Below are positions 1 through 9,877 of a stretch of 41,738 nt of DNA, one piece after another. Both the position numbers and the translations under genes were made by a program. This stretch comes from Planctomycetota bacterium (lineage in GTDB: Bacteria > Planctomycetota > Planctomycetia > Planctomycetales > Planctomycetaceae): the NCBI GenBank assembly GCA_027624335.1, contig JAQBWV010000028.1:1-41738 (forward strand), given 5' to 3'. Position 1 is the stretch's first letter, and every line of letters begins with the position of its first letter. The notes beneath the pieces were generated by a model that was given only the letters and a program-made list of their open reading frames with translations, searched no databases and had not been told where the DNA came from.

Positions 1-148
1 TTCGAAGACTGCCACCGGGTCGGTGAGTACGGGCATTAGAAATACGATCAGCAAACAACAAAGTGACACCCGACGAAGCAGACTTCAGCAGCAGCAAAGC
101 CTTATCGCGTTCTTCAATTGTTTCCTGAATCAGCACACAGACTGAGCC

Positions 149-2017
149 ATGCACGGACCGTCATCGCACAATCTGGAACTGTCGACTTCCGAGACGCCAC
201 TGCGCGCGGTGTCGTCGGCGATTCTCGCACTCAGCGAATGCCGCACTCGGGTCGCCACCCGATCGCGACGAGCAGCCTCATTCGCGTTCTGTCTGAGCAT
301 GTTGTCGTTGCTTGCTCTTTCTGGTTGTGCGGCGTTTCGCCCGCTGAAGGGTGTCCCGGCGCGATACCTGCCGGATGAGCTGAAAGGCTGCAGCCGTGAA
401 AACGGACAGATGATCGACTTGTCTTACCTCCGTCAACGAGCGCCGGCGGAATACATGCTCGACGCGGGTGACGTGCTTGCTGTCTATGTCGAGAAAATTC
501 TCGGAACGCGAGAACAGCCGCCGATCAATCAGCCACTGGATAACACCAGACCGCCGACTCTGGGCTACCCGTTGACCGTTCGCGACGACGGAACGTTGTC
601 GCTGCCACTGATTCAGCCGATCAACGTGCGCGGCAAGACGATTCCTCAAATCGAACGCGAACTCCACTACGCTTACACCGTCCAGAGACGACTACTGCCG
701 CCGGGCCAGGATCGCATCCTGGTAACACTGCACCGACCGAGACAGCATCGTATCCTGGTGATTCGGCAGGAAACGCAGTCAGACGTTCTCACCGGTGTCA
801 GCGTCAGCGGCGGCACGCTGGGAACCGCGAAAAAAGGCACCGGCCACGTTGTGTCGCTGCCGGCTTACCGGAACGATGTTCTGAACGCTCTGGTAGAATC
901 CGGCGGCTTACCGGGTCTGGATGCTCAGAACGTCGTGTACGTCATGCGGGATCGGCGATCGCAGCAGACGGCTGCCTTGCATCCACAACCTTCGCAACTG
1001 CAGCAGTTCGGACCGGGCTTTGGGCAGCAGGATCAACTTCAGCAGCCGGGAAACATTCCGATGCAGAACCCGATGCAGATGCCGTTCGAAATGCCACCTC
1101 AAGGGCAGATGCTGCAGCCAGGCTATGGTCCACTGTCGGCCCGCTCGCCTTCAGCGGGTCGCAGGGCTTCGTGGCCCGCAGTCGAACGACCGGTAACTGA
1201 GAGGCTTGTGGTACGAGCCCAGAATTCAGACGCAACATCTGCGTTGTCGGCTCGCGTGTCGCACTCTCACATTCAGCAGATTAACTACAGGACGACATCA
1301 GGACCTCGGCAGGCAGCTCCGATTCAGATGGCACAATATCAGCCGGATTCGCAGTGGCAGTCACCGCCGCCGATGCAGCAATTCGAACAGCCGATGCAGC
1401 AGTTTCAGCAACCGATCCCGACGCAGCAGTATGGTCCGCTTCAGCAATCGATGCAGCAGCCGGCGAACTGGGCCAATGCTCAACAGATTGCCAGGGGAAA
1501 CTTCCTCAATCCGGAGAACTCGCTTCGCATCCCGCTCCGACTTGAAGAATACGAGCAAGTCAACTTCACCGAGCGAGACATCATTCTCGAAGATGGCGAC
1601 ATCGTCTTCATTGCTTCCCGAGACGACGAACTCTTCTACACTGGCGGGCTGCTGGGCGGCGGCGAATACACGCTTCCACGAGACCGGGATCTGGACATTC
1701 TGGAAGCCATCGCGATTGCAGAGTCACGAGCCTCGGGAGCCACCTCCGGCAGATCATCGCTAAACAGTGACGTCTCGATCAGCCCGAGCGAAGCGATCGT
1801 GCTGCGTAAAATGCCAAACGGAGAGCAGGTGCCGATCCTGGTCGACTTGTATCGGGCAAGGACGTCCGCTGCGGAAAGGATCAACATTCAACCAGGAGAT
1901 TACATCATCGTGCAGTTCACGAAGATGGAAGCCGTTGGCGCGTTCGTCGAACGGCACATTCTGGAAAGTGCTCTGTTCGGCGTCGCGGCATCTCAGTTCA
2001 GCACCGGGCGACGTTAA
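149..2017 (+). CDS. Wza/GumB-like polysaccharide export lipoprotein with SLBB domains and a Gln/Pro/Met-rich insert
   Basis: This is probably an envelope lipoprotein of the polysaccharide export (Wza/OPX) family, which forms the outer channel for capsule or exopolysaccharide. A hydrophobic stretch ends in the lipobox LSGC, with the lipidated Cys near residue 60. A polysaccharide-export domain follows (AEYMLDAGDVLAVYVEKILG, about residues 102-190), then an SLBB-like segment (about 230-270). A low-complexity linker rich in Gln, Pro and Met spans roughly residues 273-457. A second SLBB-like region follows (DGDIVFIASRDDELFYTGG onward). The 45 or so residues before the signal peptide are unusually long and no ribosome binding site precedes the ATG. 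The real start may therefore lie downstream, for example at the in-frame GTG at 209. No kinase, flippase or glycosyltransferase gene is next to it. The family call is confident; the exported substrate is unknown. Confidence 0.85.
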   Translation: MHGPSSHNLELSTSETPLRAVSSAILALSECRTRVATRSRRAASFAFCLSMLSLLALSGCAAFRPLKGVPARYLPDELKGCSRENGQMIDLSYLRQRAPAEYMLDAGDVLAVYVEKILGTREQPPINQPLDNTRPPTLGYPLTVRDDGTLSLPLIQPINVRGKTIPQIERELHYAYTVQRRLLPPGQDRILVTLHRPRQHRILVIRQETQSDVLTGVSVSGGTLGTAKKGTGHVVSLPAYRNDVLNALVESGGLPGLDAQNVVYVMRDRRSQQTAALHPQPSQLQQFGPGFGQQDQLQQPGNIPMQNPMQMPFEMPPQGQMLQPGYGPLSARSPSAGRRASWPAVERPVTERLVVRAQNSDATSALSARVSHSHIQQINYRTTSGPRQAAPIQMAQYQPDSQWQSPPPMQQFEQPMQQFQQPIPTQQYGPLQQSMQQPANWANAQQIARGNFLNPENSLRIPLRLEEYEQVNFTERDIILEDGDIVFIASRDDELFYTGGLLGGGEYTLPRDRDLDILEAIAIAESRASGATSGRSSLNSDVSISPSEAIVLRKMPNGEQVPILVDLYRARTSAAERINIQPGDYIIVQFTKMEAVGAFVERHILESALFGVAASQFSTGRR

Positions 2018-2211
2018 CCAGGGAGCGGAGAGAACCGCTACCGCACAGACAACCACGAGCGATCGTCCCGAGTGTTAGACAAACGCTAAGCGTTGGTCCG
2101 CTTGTCGGTTCTGAATCGCTCGCCTGTCGCGTAGTTCGCGTTCCGTCGTCCTTCATCCGCCCACTCTCATCCGCTATCGTCTGCTGAGTTTCGGAATCCC
2201 CGCATTACGGC

Positions 2212-4611
2212 ATGGCTCGAGCGTCGCTCGCCTCAGCCTTGCCCCGGCAGTCAGCAACGGATGGCACTGTGTCTATTGAAACTTCTCCGCCAGCACTCGC
2301 GGCGCCAGAATCGATTGCAACGGACCGGCCGCTGGTCAATCTGCTTGACGGGCTGACGCCTTCTCAGCAGGAGGCGGTCGAGTATTTCGAAGGTCCGCTG
2401 CAGATTCTCGCCGGTCCCGGTTCCGGGAAGACGCGAGTGATCACGCGTCGCATCGCTCGGCTGGTCGAACGAGGCGTGCATCCCTCATCGATTCTCGCGA
2501 TCACGTTTACGAACAAGGCCGCTCGGGAAATGCAGGAGCGAGTGCAGGCTCTGCTCCCGGAATCCCGCATCTGGATCAGCACGTTTCACCGATTCTGCGC
2601 GACGACTCTGCGTCGTCGTGGCCGCTCGGTCGGACTGGAATCTAACTTTGTCATCTTCGACAAGTCAGACCAGTTGCAGGTGTTGCGGCACGTGCTCAAC
2701 GAACTGGACCTGGACTCTGTCCGCATTCCGGTTTCGAAACTGGGAGCGCGCATCAGCCACATCAAAAACACGATGATCAGCGCCGAGCAGTTCATGCGGT
2801 CGCTCAATTCCGAAGTCGGCGAGCCGTTCGACATGATCGTCGCCCAGGTGTATCCCAGGTACCAGGCGACACTCCTGGCATCCAACGCCGTCGACTTTGA
2901 CGATCTGCTGCTGCATGTCGTGAAGCTGTTTCAGGAAAACCCGACGCTGCGCGCCGAGTACGACGATCGCTTCAGGTTCCTGCTGGTGGACGAGTACCAG
3001 GATACCAACGCGATCCAGTACGAACTCGTCCGAGCGCTGGGGATGGATCGTCCGAACGTCTGTGTGACGGGAGATCCCGATCAGTCGATTTACGCCTGGC
3101 GCGGCGCCAATATTGAGAACATTCTCAATTTCGAACGAGACTTCACCAACGCGAAACTGATCCGTCTGGAACAGAACTTCCGCAGCACAGGTTTGATTCT
3201 GCAGTCTGCTGATCAGTTGATTTCGCACAACCGAATGCGAAAAGCCAAATCGCTGACCACCGATTCCGCAGACGGCGCCCCGGTTCAGTTGCTCAAGTTC
3301 AAAGACAGTCGCAGCGAAGCCGACGGCATCGCTCAGCTGATTCAAAAATGGTGCTCAGAAGAAGGCGCTCGATGGTCGGACTTTGCCGTATTCTACCGAG
3401 TGAACTCGATGTCGCGGGAACTCGAACTGGCATTCACTCGCCATCACATTCCGTTTCAGGTTGCTGCGGGTCTCGCCTTCTATGACCGAGCGGAAATCCG
3501 CGATTTGCTCGCCTATCTGCGGGTGATTGAAAACCCGGTCGACGTGATCGCGTTCGAGAGGATCGTGAATCGTCCGGCTCGTGGAATCGGCAAGACGAGT
3601 CAGAACAAAGTGACCGCGTGGGCCACGGAGAACGGCGTGGGGCCGATGGAAGCTGCCCGTCAGGCGGAACAGATCGAAGGCTTGACTAAGACTGCGAAAG
3701 TGAAGCTCAAGGCGTTCGTGCGAATGATGGATTCCTTCACACTGACCGATGCGGGTAGCGTGAGCGAACTGCTGAAGAAGGTCGTCGAGAAGACCTTCTA
3801 CGCACGCACCTGGCTGGCGAGCACTTCCGAGCAGGCCATCACGAAGCAGGCCAACGTCGAAGAACTCGTCAACGCCGCGGCGCAGTACGACGAGCTGAAC
3901 GCTGACGACCCTTCCATCACCGGGTTCCTCGAAACGACGGCGCTGTCCAGCGACATCGACTCGCTGGATGTCGAAGCCGGTAAAGTCACGCTGATGACGA
4001 TCCACGCGGCCAAAGGTCTCGAATTCCCGAGCGTCGTGATCGTCGGCCTGGAACACGGCCTGATCCCGCACGAGCGGTCGATCAAGTCCAACGATCATAA
4101 ACAGCTTGAGGAAGAACGAAGGTTGTTATTTGTCGGCATGACCAGGGCGATGCGGCACCTTTATCTGACAACCGCTCAGGTCCGTTCCGAACGCGGCACA
4201 CCGAAGATCACAATTCCAAGCACGTTTCTGGCGGAGACGACGTTCGACATTGTCGATGAGAACGACCCGGGCAGATCCAGTCACCAATCGAGAGTCTCAT
4301 CAAAGCCCGATCGCAAACAGGAGTTGCGTGACCGCTTGAAAGCATCGCTGGCGGCAGGCGATCGCCCGTTGCTGACAACAGGTGCCGCCCTGCTGCATGG
4401 AACTGGCGAGGAAGCATCGCTGCCTCAGTCGACAGCGCCAGCGTTTGCCGTCGGTATGCGAGTCCGGCATCCCAGGTACGGAATGGGAACCATCACGGGA
4501 ATCAAAGGTTTCGCCAGGCGCCGCACGGTCGACGTCGAATTCTCCAGCGACGACCGCGTCGAAACCTTCTCCGCCGCACACTGCCCGTTGCAACCAGTCG
4601 GTGTGCGTTAG
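2212..4611 (+). CDS. pcrA: PcrA/UvrD-type superfamily 1 DNA helicase
   Basis: An ATP-dependent 3'-5' DNA helicase of the UvrD/PcrA/Rep group, acting in nucleotide excision repair, mismatch repair and removal of recombinase or stalled forks. The motifs are in order: Q-motif region LTPSQQEAV, Walker A AGPGSGKT (about residue 68), TFTNKAA, TFHRF, Walker B VDEYQDTN (about 258), GDPDQSIYAWRGA (about 286), QNFRST (about 321), TIHAAKGLEF (about 596) and VGMTRA (about 641). The last 55 residues (VGMRVRHPRYGMGTI...) form the small Tudor-like C-terminal domain typical of PcrA/UvrD that contacts RNA polymerase. The length of 799 residues is slightly above the family norm because of a 45-residue N-terminal tail. 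That tail could be shorter, as no ribosome binding site is obvious. A second, less canonical helicase lies at 30237-32366. Confidence 0.95.
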   Translation: MARASLASALPRQSATDGTVSIETSPPALAAPESIATDRPLVNLLDGLTPSQQEAVEYFEGPLQILAGPGSGKTRVITRRIARLVERGVHPSSILAITFTNKAAREMQERVQALLPESRIWISTFHRFCATTLRRRGRSVGLESNFVIFDKSDQLQVLRHVLNELDLDSVRIPVSKLGARISHIKNTMISAEQFMRSLNSEVGEPFDMIVAQVYPRYQATLLASNAVDFDDLLLHVVKLFQENPTLRAEYDDRFRFLLVDEYQDTNAIQYELVRALGMDRPNVCVTGDPDQSIYAWRGANIENILNFERDFTNAKLIRLEQNFRSTGLILQSADQLISHNRMRKAKSLTTDSADGAPVQLLKFKDSRSEADGIAQLIQKWCSEEGARWSDFAVFYRVNSMSRELELAFTRHHIPFQVAAGLAFYDRAEIRDLLAYLRVIENPVDVIAFERIVNRPARGIGKTSQNKVTAWATENGVGPMEAARQAEQIEGLTKTAKVKLKAFVRMMDSFTLTDAGSVSELLKKVVEKTFYARTWLASTSEQAITKQANVEELVNAAAQYDELNADDPSITGFLETTALSSDIDSLDVEAGKVTLMTIHAAKGLEFPSVVIVGLEHGLIPHERSIKSNDHKQLEEERRLLFVGMTRAMRHLYLTTAQVRSERGTPKITIPSTFLAETTFDIVDENDPGRSSHQSRVSSKPDRKQELRDRLKASLAAGDRPLLTTGAALLHGTGEEASLPQSTAPAFAVGMRVRHPRYGMGTITGIKGFARRRTVDVEFSSDDRVETFSAAHCPLQPVGVR

Positions 4612-4849
4612 TCGTACAACGCCGCTTTTGCCGGAATATAAGCTCGAAGCGCCAGTTGTCGCCAGAAATCGCTGTCGACCATTTCTCAGCTTTCCAGAAT
4701 TGGCGATTTCCGGCAATTCATTCATCCCGATCGAAATATCCGGCAAAGATTCACCTTCGAGACGCCAATTCGCCGAAAAGAAATCAAGACGGACGGGTCT
4801 CCGTGCGCCGACTGAACGCCGTCAGCTGCTCTCTTGCCCTGAAACTCCA

Positions 4850-7800
4850 ATGTCTCAAATGCGGAAAACGTCACACTCTACAAATCACAGGCCCACGATT
4901 CTGACTGTGTCGTCATGTCTGTTACTGCTTGTACTGTTCGATTTAGTACCGGGCACTCAAGCGTACGCTCAAGGGGTTCGCCACACGGTGCTGCTTCAGC
5001 CGGCCCCCTCTGCAGAACAGATTACGTCTGAACTGCTTGAGACACGGCGTAAGGAAGCAGCGGAGTCGGGCGAACTTAGCGACGAGGCGAAAAAGAAGGC
5101 CGATGAGCACTACAGGGTCGCGAGTGAATTGCTTCGACAAATCGCTGATAAGGGAGCCGCTGCTGCTCAGTTCAAACTGGACGCGGTCGAGGTTTCTCAA
5201 CGCGTCTGGACACTGAAACGGCGATTAACCGACCTGCAATCGCTTAAGCCGATTCTGCCACCCTTTGCGACCCTGCCGGACCTGGAACAGGACCGTTCAA
5301 AACGCGACCTTCAACTAAGCGAAACGAAGGCCGCTCTGGCTAAAGTTGAGGCTGAACCGACCGCTCGAGCCAATCGCCGAAAAGACATTCGTGGGCTACT
5401 GTTTTCGGCAACGCAGCGGGCCGTCGATCTTGACAAACAGATCGGTACGCCCGCTCCGGCGGACGAATTGCCGCTGCTGACACAGGCCCGTCAGACCGAA
5501 CTGCAGGTTCGGCGAATGTTCATCGATGCCGAATTGCCGGCCCTTCAAAATGAACTCTCAAAATACGACGCCGAGGACGCGGCTGATTACGTACGTCTCG
5601 AACGCGATGTTCGCACACAGGAAGTCGCCTTCGCCGAAGCAGAATTGAAGCTGTTCGACGAAAAGATCGCCGAGCGACAGGCTGAGGAAAAAAAAGCAGC
5701 ATTCAGAAGAGCCCGCGATGAAGCGATCGCCGCACAACCCTTGCTGCAGGCAGACGCGGATGAGAACAAGGCGCTGGCTGAAAGCGCGGTAAAGCTCACG
5801 GCGCCAATTGACGAATCCCGCGCGAAGCTGGAAAAGACAAAAGCACGACTGGATGAAGTGCAGAAACAGTTCGTAGCGACGCAACAAAAAGTCGAGAACA
5901 TCGGCCTCAGCGGAGCCGTTGGAGCACTCCTGAGACGTCAGAGAAGCGATTTGCCCAACATCACGCGGCGACAGGCGAACGTGCGCGATCGCCAAAAAGT
6001 CATCGAAGACGTGCAGTACGAACTTTTCGAAGCCGATGACCAGCGCGCACGACTGGCCAACCGTGAGCCATTCGTCCAGGCAATCATCCAGAAGGCGCCG
6101 CCAGGTTTGCCGGAAGCCCAGCTTCAGCTGCTTGAGGTCGCAGCGAGGGACGTCCTGGATCGTCGAGCCGAGTATCTTGATCAGCTGATTCGCAGCGACA
6201 ATACCTATCTCGACACGCTGTTCGAAATCGACCAGACCGAGCAACTCCTGATCGCCGAGGCTGAGCGATACTACACCTACATCGACGAACGAGTTCTCTG
6301 GATTCGCAGCAATTCACCATTGTTCACTGAGATGCAGATCGACACTTCGGATAAGGCGATGTTCGAACCCACCGCCTGGATGACAGCGGGAATTCAACTC
6401 CTCACGGACGCCATCGAGACCCTGTGGCTGTACGTTTTCGTCGTGGCCGCCGTCTCGACAATGGTTTTGCTTCGACCAAAGTTCCGCCGCAGTTTGCAGG
6501 CAGCCGGTGCTCTGTCGCGCAAAGGCAATTGCACCTCGTTCGACCCGACATGGCGAGCCGCATGGCTAACGGCGCTGATGTCGGTCGCCTGGCCAGGGCT
6601 CGCCTGGTTTCTCGGGTATCGTCTCTCGCTCGTTTCGAGCGGGGCGGATGCTTCGGTCGCGATTGCTCAGGGGCTGACAGCGGTCGCGTGGAGTTATCTG
6701 CCGATGGAACTGCTCCGTCAGGTTTGCCGCGTTGGTGGACTGGCTGATTACCACTTTGACTGGCCGGATTCCACAATCCGCATCTTCCGCAACATGCTTC
6801 CCCGGCTGACGTTGTTCGGACTGCCATTCGTGTTTTTGACCACAACTTTGTATTCCAGTAGTTCAGAACATGGACTCGATCTGCCTGAGCGAGGTTGCTT
6901 TGTGGCGGGCACCCTGGTTCTGACATTCTTTCTTCGACGAGTGCTGCGTCCGGACACTGGTATCCTGTGCGAGTACCTGACCACGAACCCTGGCGGCTGG
7001 CTATTTCGAACTCAATGGGTCTGGTATTGGGGCAGTGTGCTGGCTCCGTTGAGTCTCGCCGGACTCACCATCACTGGTTTTTACTACACCGCTCAGCAAC
7101 TTGCCTGGCGACTGTTCAGCACGATGATCCTGGTGCTGACCCTCCAACTGCTGCGGGCGCTGTTGCAACGTCTGCTCATCGTGCAGCGTCGCAAACTGAG
7201 TATTGAACATGCAAAGAAGCGTCGAGCTGAGCTGGCGGCTCGGCAGCAGGCGACAGCCCTGGCTGCTGCGGCAATCCATCCCGTTCAAAAGGATTCGGAC
7301 AAGGGAAAAACAAAACCTGATTCTGCGACGTCGACTCAAGCGGCCAATCAGTCGGAGATTCTTCCCGCAACGTCTGGCCCGTCGGTGATCCTTCCACCGG
7401 AAGAGCTTCGAGCCGACGTGGAAGCCAGCACCGAACAGAGTAGACGTCTGCTGAGGATCACCGTCACAACAGCCTCGCTCGCAGGTGTGTGGATGATCTG
7501 GGTCGACGTACTGCCTGCGCTGCGCATTCTCGACCAGTGGCAGCTATGGGCGACAACAGTTGACGTCTCAGCCGAAGACGCCGGGCTTTCTGCAAGTTCT
7601 TCCTTTTCGAGCAATAGCATGCGGTCGACGTATCCTGTTGCGAATATCGGAGACGCCACCGCAACGCAGGAAATGGTCACTGTGGTTCGCCACGTCACTC
7701 CTCGAGACATCGGGCTGGCATTGATTATCGTGGTCCTCACACTGGCCTGTGCACGCAACATTCCCGGCTTAATGGAATTGTGGTTACTTCAACGTTTGCC

Positions 7801-8536
7801 GCTGGATCAGTCAGTCCGTTACGCCATCACCACAATGACAAGTTACATCATCATCCTGCTGGGAGTGATTCTCAGCTTCAGCGCCATTTCCGTTGGCTGG
7901 TCTAAAGTGCAATGGCTGGCAACGGCTTTGACGTTCGGCCTGGCCTTTGGTCTGCAGGAAATTTTTGCCAATTTCGTCGCCGGACTGATCCTGCTGTTCG
8001 AACGCCCAATTCGAATTGGTGACGTCGTCACCGTTGATGAAGTGTCCGGAGTGGTCTCGCGAATTCGCATTCGAGCAACGACAATTACCAACTGGGATCG
8101 CAAGGAATATGTCATTCCGAACAAGGAATTCATTACAGGTCGAATGCTGAACTGGACTCTTTCCGACAAGATAAATCGAGTGGTTATCACCGTCGGCATC
8201 GCCTACGGCTCAGACGTCGCCAAAGCGAAAGAGCTGCTACTTCGGGTCTGCAACGACCATCCGCTAACGTTGGCAGAACCGGCAACGATCGTCGCCTTCG
8301 AAGGATTCGGTGACAACAGTCTTACTTTTGTCGTACGCACGTTCCTGCCGAACCTGGATAACCGACTGGTCGTCATCGACGCGCTGCATACGAACATCGA
8401 TCGAGTGTTCCGCGAAGCAAACATCGAGATCGCCTTCCCACAGCGAGACCTGCATCTACGATCCGTCGATCCAGCGGTCGCCAGCGCATTGAGAGGCACG
8501 CCCTCCGACCCGGCAGCTCCTCCGAAAGCAGCATGA
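4850..8536 (+). CDS. Large MscK/KefA-type mechanosensitive ion channel (MscS family)
   Basis: A membrane-tension-gated channel of the MscS superfamily with a large periplasmic domain, about 1228 residues from this start. A signal peptide (cleavage likely after TQAYA) leads into a region of about 450 residues, rich in Ala, Glu, Lys and Arg and predicted coiled coil, like the periplasmic part of MscK. Many membrane segments follow from about residue 520 onward. The C-terminal MscS core starts near residue 1020 with the Gly/Ala-rich pore helix (LTFGLAFGLQEIFANF), then RPIRIGDVV and VIPNKEF of the cytoplasmic beta domain. A charged, Lys/Gln-rich cytoplasmic loop lies around 7190-7440. The open frame extends upstream into the helicase gene, but that extension lacks family features. 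The ATG at 4850 (or 4859) directly precedes the signal peptide, so I chose it. The role is inferred as osmotic-shock release. Confidence 0.9.
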   Translation: MSQMRKTSHSTNHRPTILTVSSCLLLLVLFDLVPGTQAYAQGVRHTVLLQPAPSAEQITSELLETRRKEAAESGELSDEAKKKADEHYRVASELLRQIADKGAAAAQFKLDAVEVSQRVWTLKRRLTDLQSLKPILPPFATLPDLEQDRSKRDLQLSETKAALAKVEAEPTARANRRKDIRGLLFSATQRAVDLDKQIGTPAPADELPLLTQARQTELQVRRMFIDAELPALQNELSKYDAEDAADYVRLERDVRTQEVAFAEAELKLFDEKIAERQAEEKKAAFRRARDEAIAAQPLLQADADENKALAESAVKLTAPIDESRAKLEKTKARLDEVQKQFVATQQKVENIGLSGAVGALLRRQRSDLPNITRRQANVRDRQKVIEDVQYELFEADDQRARLANREPFVQAIIQKAPPGLPEAQLQLLEVAARDVLDRRAEYLDQLIRSDNTYLDTLFEIDQTEQLLIAEAERYYTYIDERVLWIRSNSPLFTEMQIDTSDKAMFEPTAWMTAGIQLLTDAIETLWLYVFVVAAVSTMVLLRPKFRRSLQAAGALSRKGNCTSFDPTWRAAWLTALMSVAWPGLAWFLGYRLSLVSSGADASVAIAQGLTAVAWSYLPMELLRQVCRVGGLADYHFDWPDSTIRIFRNMLPRLTLFGLPFVFLTTTLYSSSSEHGLDLPERGCFVAGTLVLTFFLRRVLRPDTGILCEYLTTNPGGWLFRTQWVWYWGSVLAPLSLAGLTITGFYYTAQQLAWRLFSTMILVLTLQLLRALLQRLLIVQRRKLSIEHAKKRRAELAARQQATALAAAAIHPVQKDSDKGKTKPDSATSTQAANQSEILPATSGPSVILPPEELRADVEASTEQSRRLLRITVTTASLAGVWMIWVDVLPALRILDQWQLWATTVDVSAEDAGLSASSSFSSNSMRSTYPVANIGDATATQEMVTVVRHVTPRDIGLALIIVVLTLACARNIPGLMELWLLQRLPLDQSVRYAITTMTSYIIILLGVILSFSAISVGWSKVQWLATALTFGLAFGLQEIFANFVAGLILLFERPIRIGDVVTVDEVSGVVSRIRIRATTITNWDRKEYVIPNKEFITGRMLNWTLSDKINRVVITVGIAYGSDVAKAKELLLRVCNDHPLTLAEPATIVAFEGFGDNSLTFVVRTFLPNLDNRLVVIDALHTNIDRVFREANIEIAFPQRDLHLRSVDPAVASALRGTPSDPAAPPKAA

Positions 8537-8570
8537 GCACGATGTGATGCCCGCCATAATGGAATCTCCC

Positions 8571-8584
8571 GAACGCGAGCGTTC
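8571..8584 (+). terminator. Short perfect hairpin downstream of the mechanosensitive channel gene
   Basis: GAACGC and GCGTTC are separated by two bases, 35 bp after the stop codon. No T-run follows, so a Rho-independent terminator is only a weak possibility. The rest of the 249-bp gap up to the esterase shows no gene. Confidence 0.2.
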
Positions 8585-8785
8585 CTGCTTCGATCGGATT
8601 CCTTATTGATCGGACTCGTTTCACGCACATCAACGCCGGAAGCCAGATGCCAATCTGCAGCCCGTGCGTTTCGCGGTGTACCAATGGTGGTTTCGAAGTC
8701 GCGAGCGGTTGTCGCGCCGACAGTTCCGTTTACCATGCGTCAACACGTCGACTCACCAATCTCCTTGAACTGATTGACCTGCACC

Positions 8786-9853
8786 ATGTTCTGCAAATCA
8801 CAATCACTGACGGTTTGTTATTGCTGTATTCTGGCAGTCGGCCTCGTTGGTTTGACATCCAGTTCGGCATTTTCCGACGACGGATACTCGGAGAATCCAG
8901 GAACTCAAGGCAACGGACATTTCACGATCGGGCCGGACTACAAGGTTGATCCAGACCTGACTGATCGAGGGAATCCCAAAGGGAAGTCGTTTGAGTTCTC
9001 GATGCGGCTGGCTGAAAGCACGATCTTCCGCGGAGATGATTCCACGCTCGATCCCAGAAAGGATGTGCGTAAAGAGCGAAAGATTTATGTCTACGTCCCC
9101 GCTGCCTACAAAGACGGCACGAAGGCACCGATTCTTGTAACGCATGACGGACCGAGTCGACTCGATCTGGTTCGTCACGCACTGGACAATCTGACGATTT
9201 CATCAGACCCTGATCGCAAGTTGCCGGCGTTCATCGCGATCGCTGTTCAAAACGGCGGCAATGACAGCTACGGCAGTCAGCGGGGCCTGGAATACGACAC
9301 GATGTCTGACCGACTCGCCCGATTCATTAACGACGAAGTACTGACAGCTGTCCTGAACAACGCTGAGATCAAAGCCGCGTATCCCGGAATCGCCTTTACC
9401 GACAATCCCTGGGGCAAAGCCGCGATGGGCTGCAGTTCGGGCGGTGCGGCGGCTCTCAGTATGGGCTGGTTTCGCCCTGACCTGTTTCGTCGTTTGATCA
9501 CGTACTCTGGAACGTTCGTCGATCAGCAGGACGATGACGCTGCGGAAGAAGCCAACTACCCGCTGGGCGCGTGGGAATACCATTCCAGCATGAAACTGAT
9601 CGAGAACTCCAGGAAGAAACCTCTGCGCATCTTCACGCACGTCTCCGAAAACGACAATCGCGCCAAAGACCCGGAAAGCACCTATCACAACTGGGTGATG
9701 GCCAACGAGCGAACGGCTGCGGCTCTGAAAGCTAAAGGCTACGACTATCGTTTCGTGTTCAGTCGCGCAACGCGTCACTGTGATGGCAAAGTGTTCCAGC
9801 AAACGCTGGCCGACACACTGGTCTGGATGTGGCGCGGCTACCACGCCGAGTAA
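8786..9853 (+). CDS. Secreted esterase/alpha-beta hydrolase (esterase D/enterochelin esterase-like)
   Basis: A predicted exported serine hydrolase of the putative-esterase family, 355 residues. The N-terminus is a hydrophobic, Cys-rich signal segment ending around SSSAFSDDG. The body has the family's early strand (KIYVYVPAAYKDGTKAPILVTHDG). The nucleophile elbow GCSSGG puts the catalytic Ser at about residue 217. The likely acid lies in the HVSENDNR segment and the likely His in ATRHCDG. Planctomycete genomes hold many such proteins annotated as esterases or xylanase-esterase domains. The substrate cannot be told from sequence. An in-frame TTG lies 12 bases upstream (8774), but the ATG at 8786 places the signal peptide better. 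No ribosome binding site is clear. The gene is convergent with the small His-rich gene, only 24 bp apart. Confidence 0.82.
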   Translation: MFCKSQSLTVCYCCILAVGLVGLTSSSAFSDDGYSENPGTQGNGHFTIGPDYKVDPDLTDRGNPKGKSFEFSMRLAESTIFRGDDSTLDPRKDVRKERKIYVYVPAAYKDGTKAPILVTHDGPSRLDLVRHALDNLTISSDPDRKLPAFIAIAVQNGGNDSYGSQRGLEYDTMSDRLARFINDEVLTAVLNNAEIKAAYPGIAFTDNPWGKAAMGCSSGGAAALSMGWFRPDLFRRLITYSGTFVDQQDDDAAEEANYPLGAWEYHSSMKLIENSRKKPLRIFTHVSENDNRAKDPESTYHNWVMANERTAAALKAKGYDYRFVFSRATRHCDGKVFQQTLADTLVWMWRGYHAE

Positions 9854-9877
9854 CCACCGGTGAAAATCGTGCAGGCT

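Noticed and set aside
4382..4849. N-terminal extension of the mechanosensitive-channel frame overlapping the PcrA gene
   Set aside because: It overlaps a well-supported helicase, has no domain content, and a good signal peptide starts at 4850/4859.
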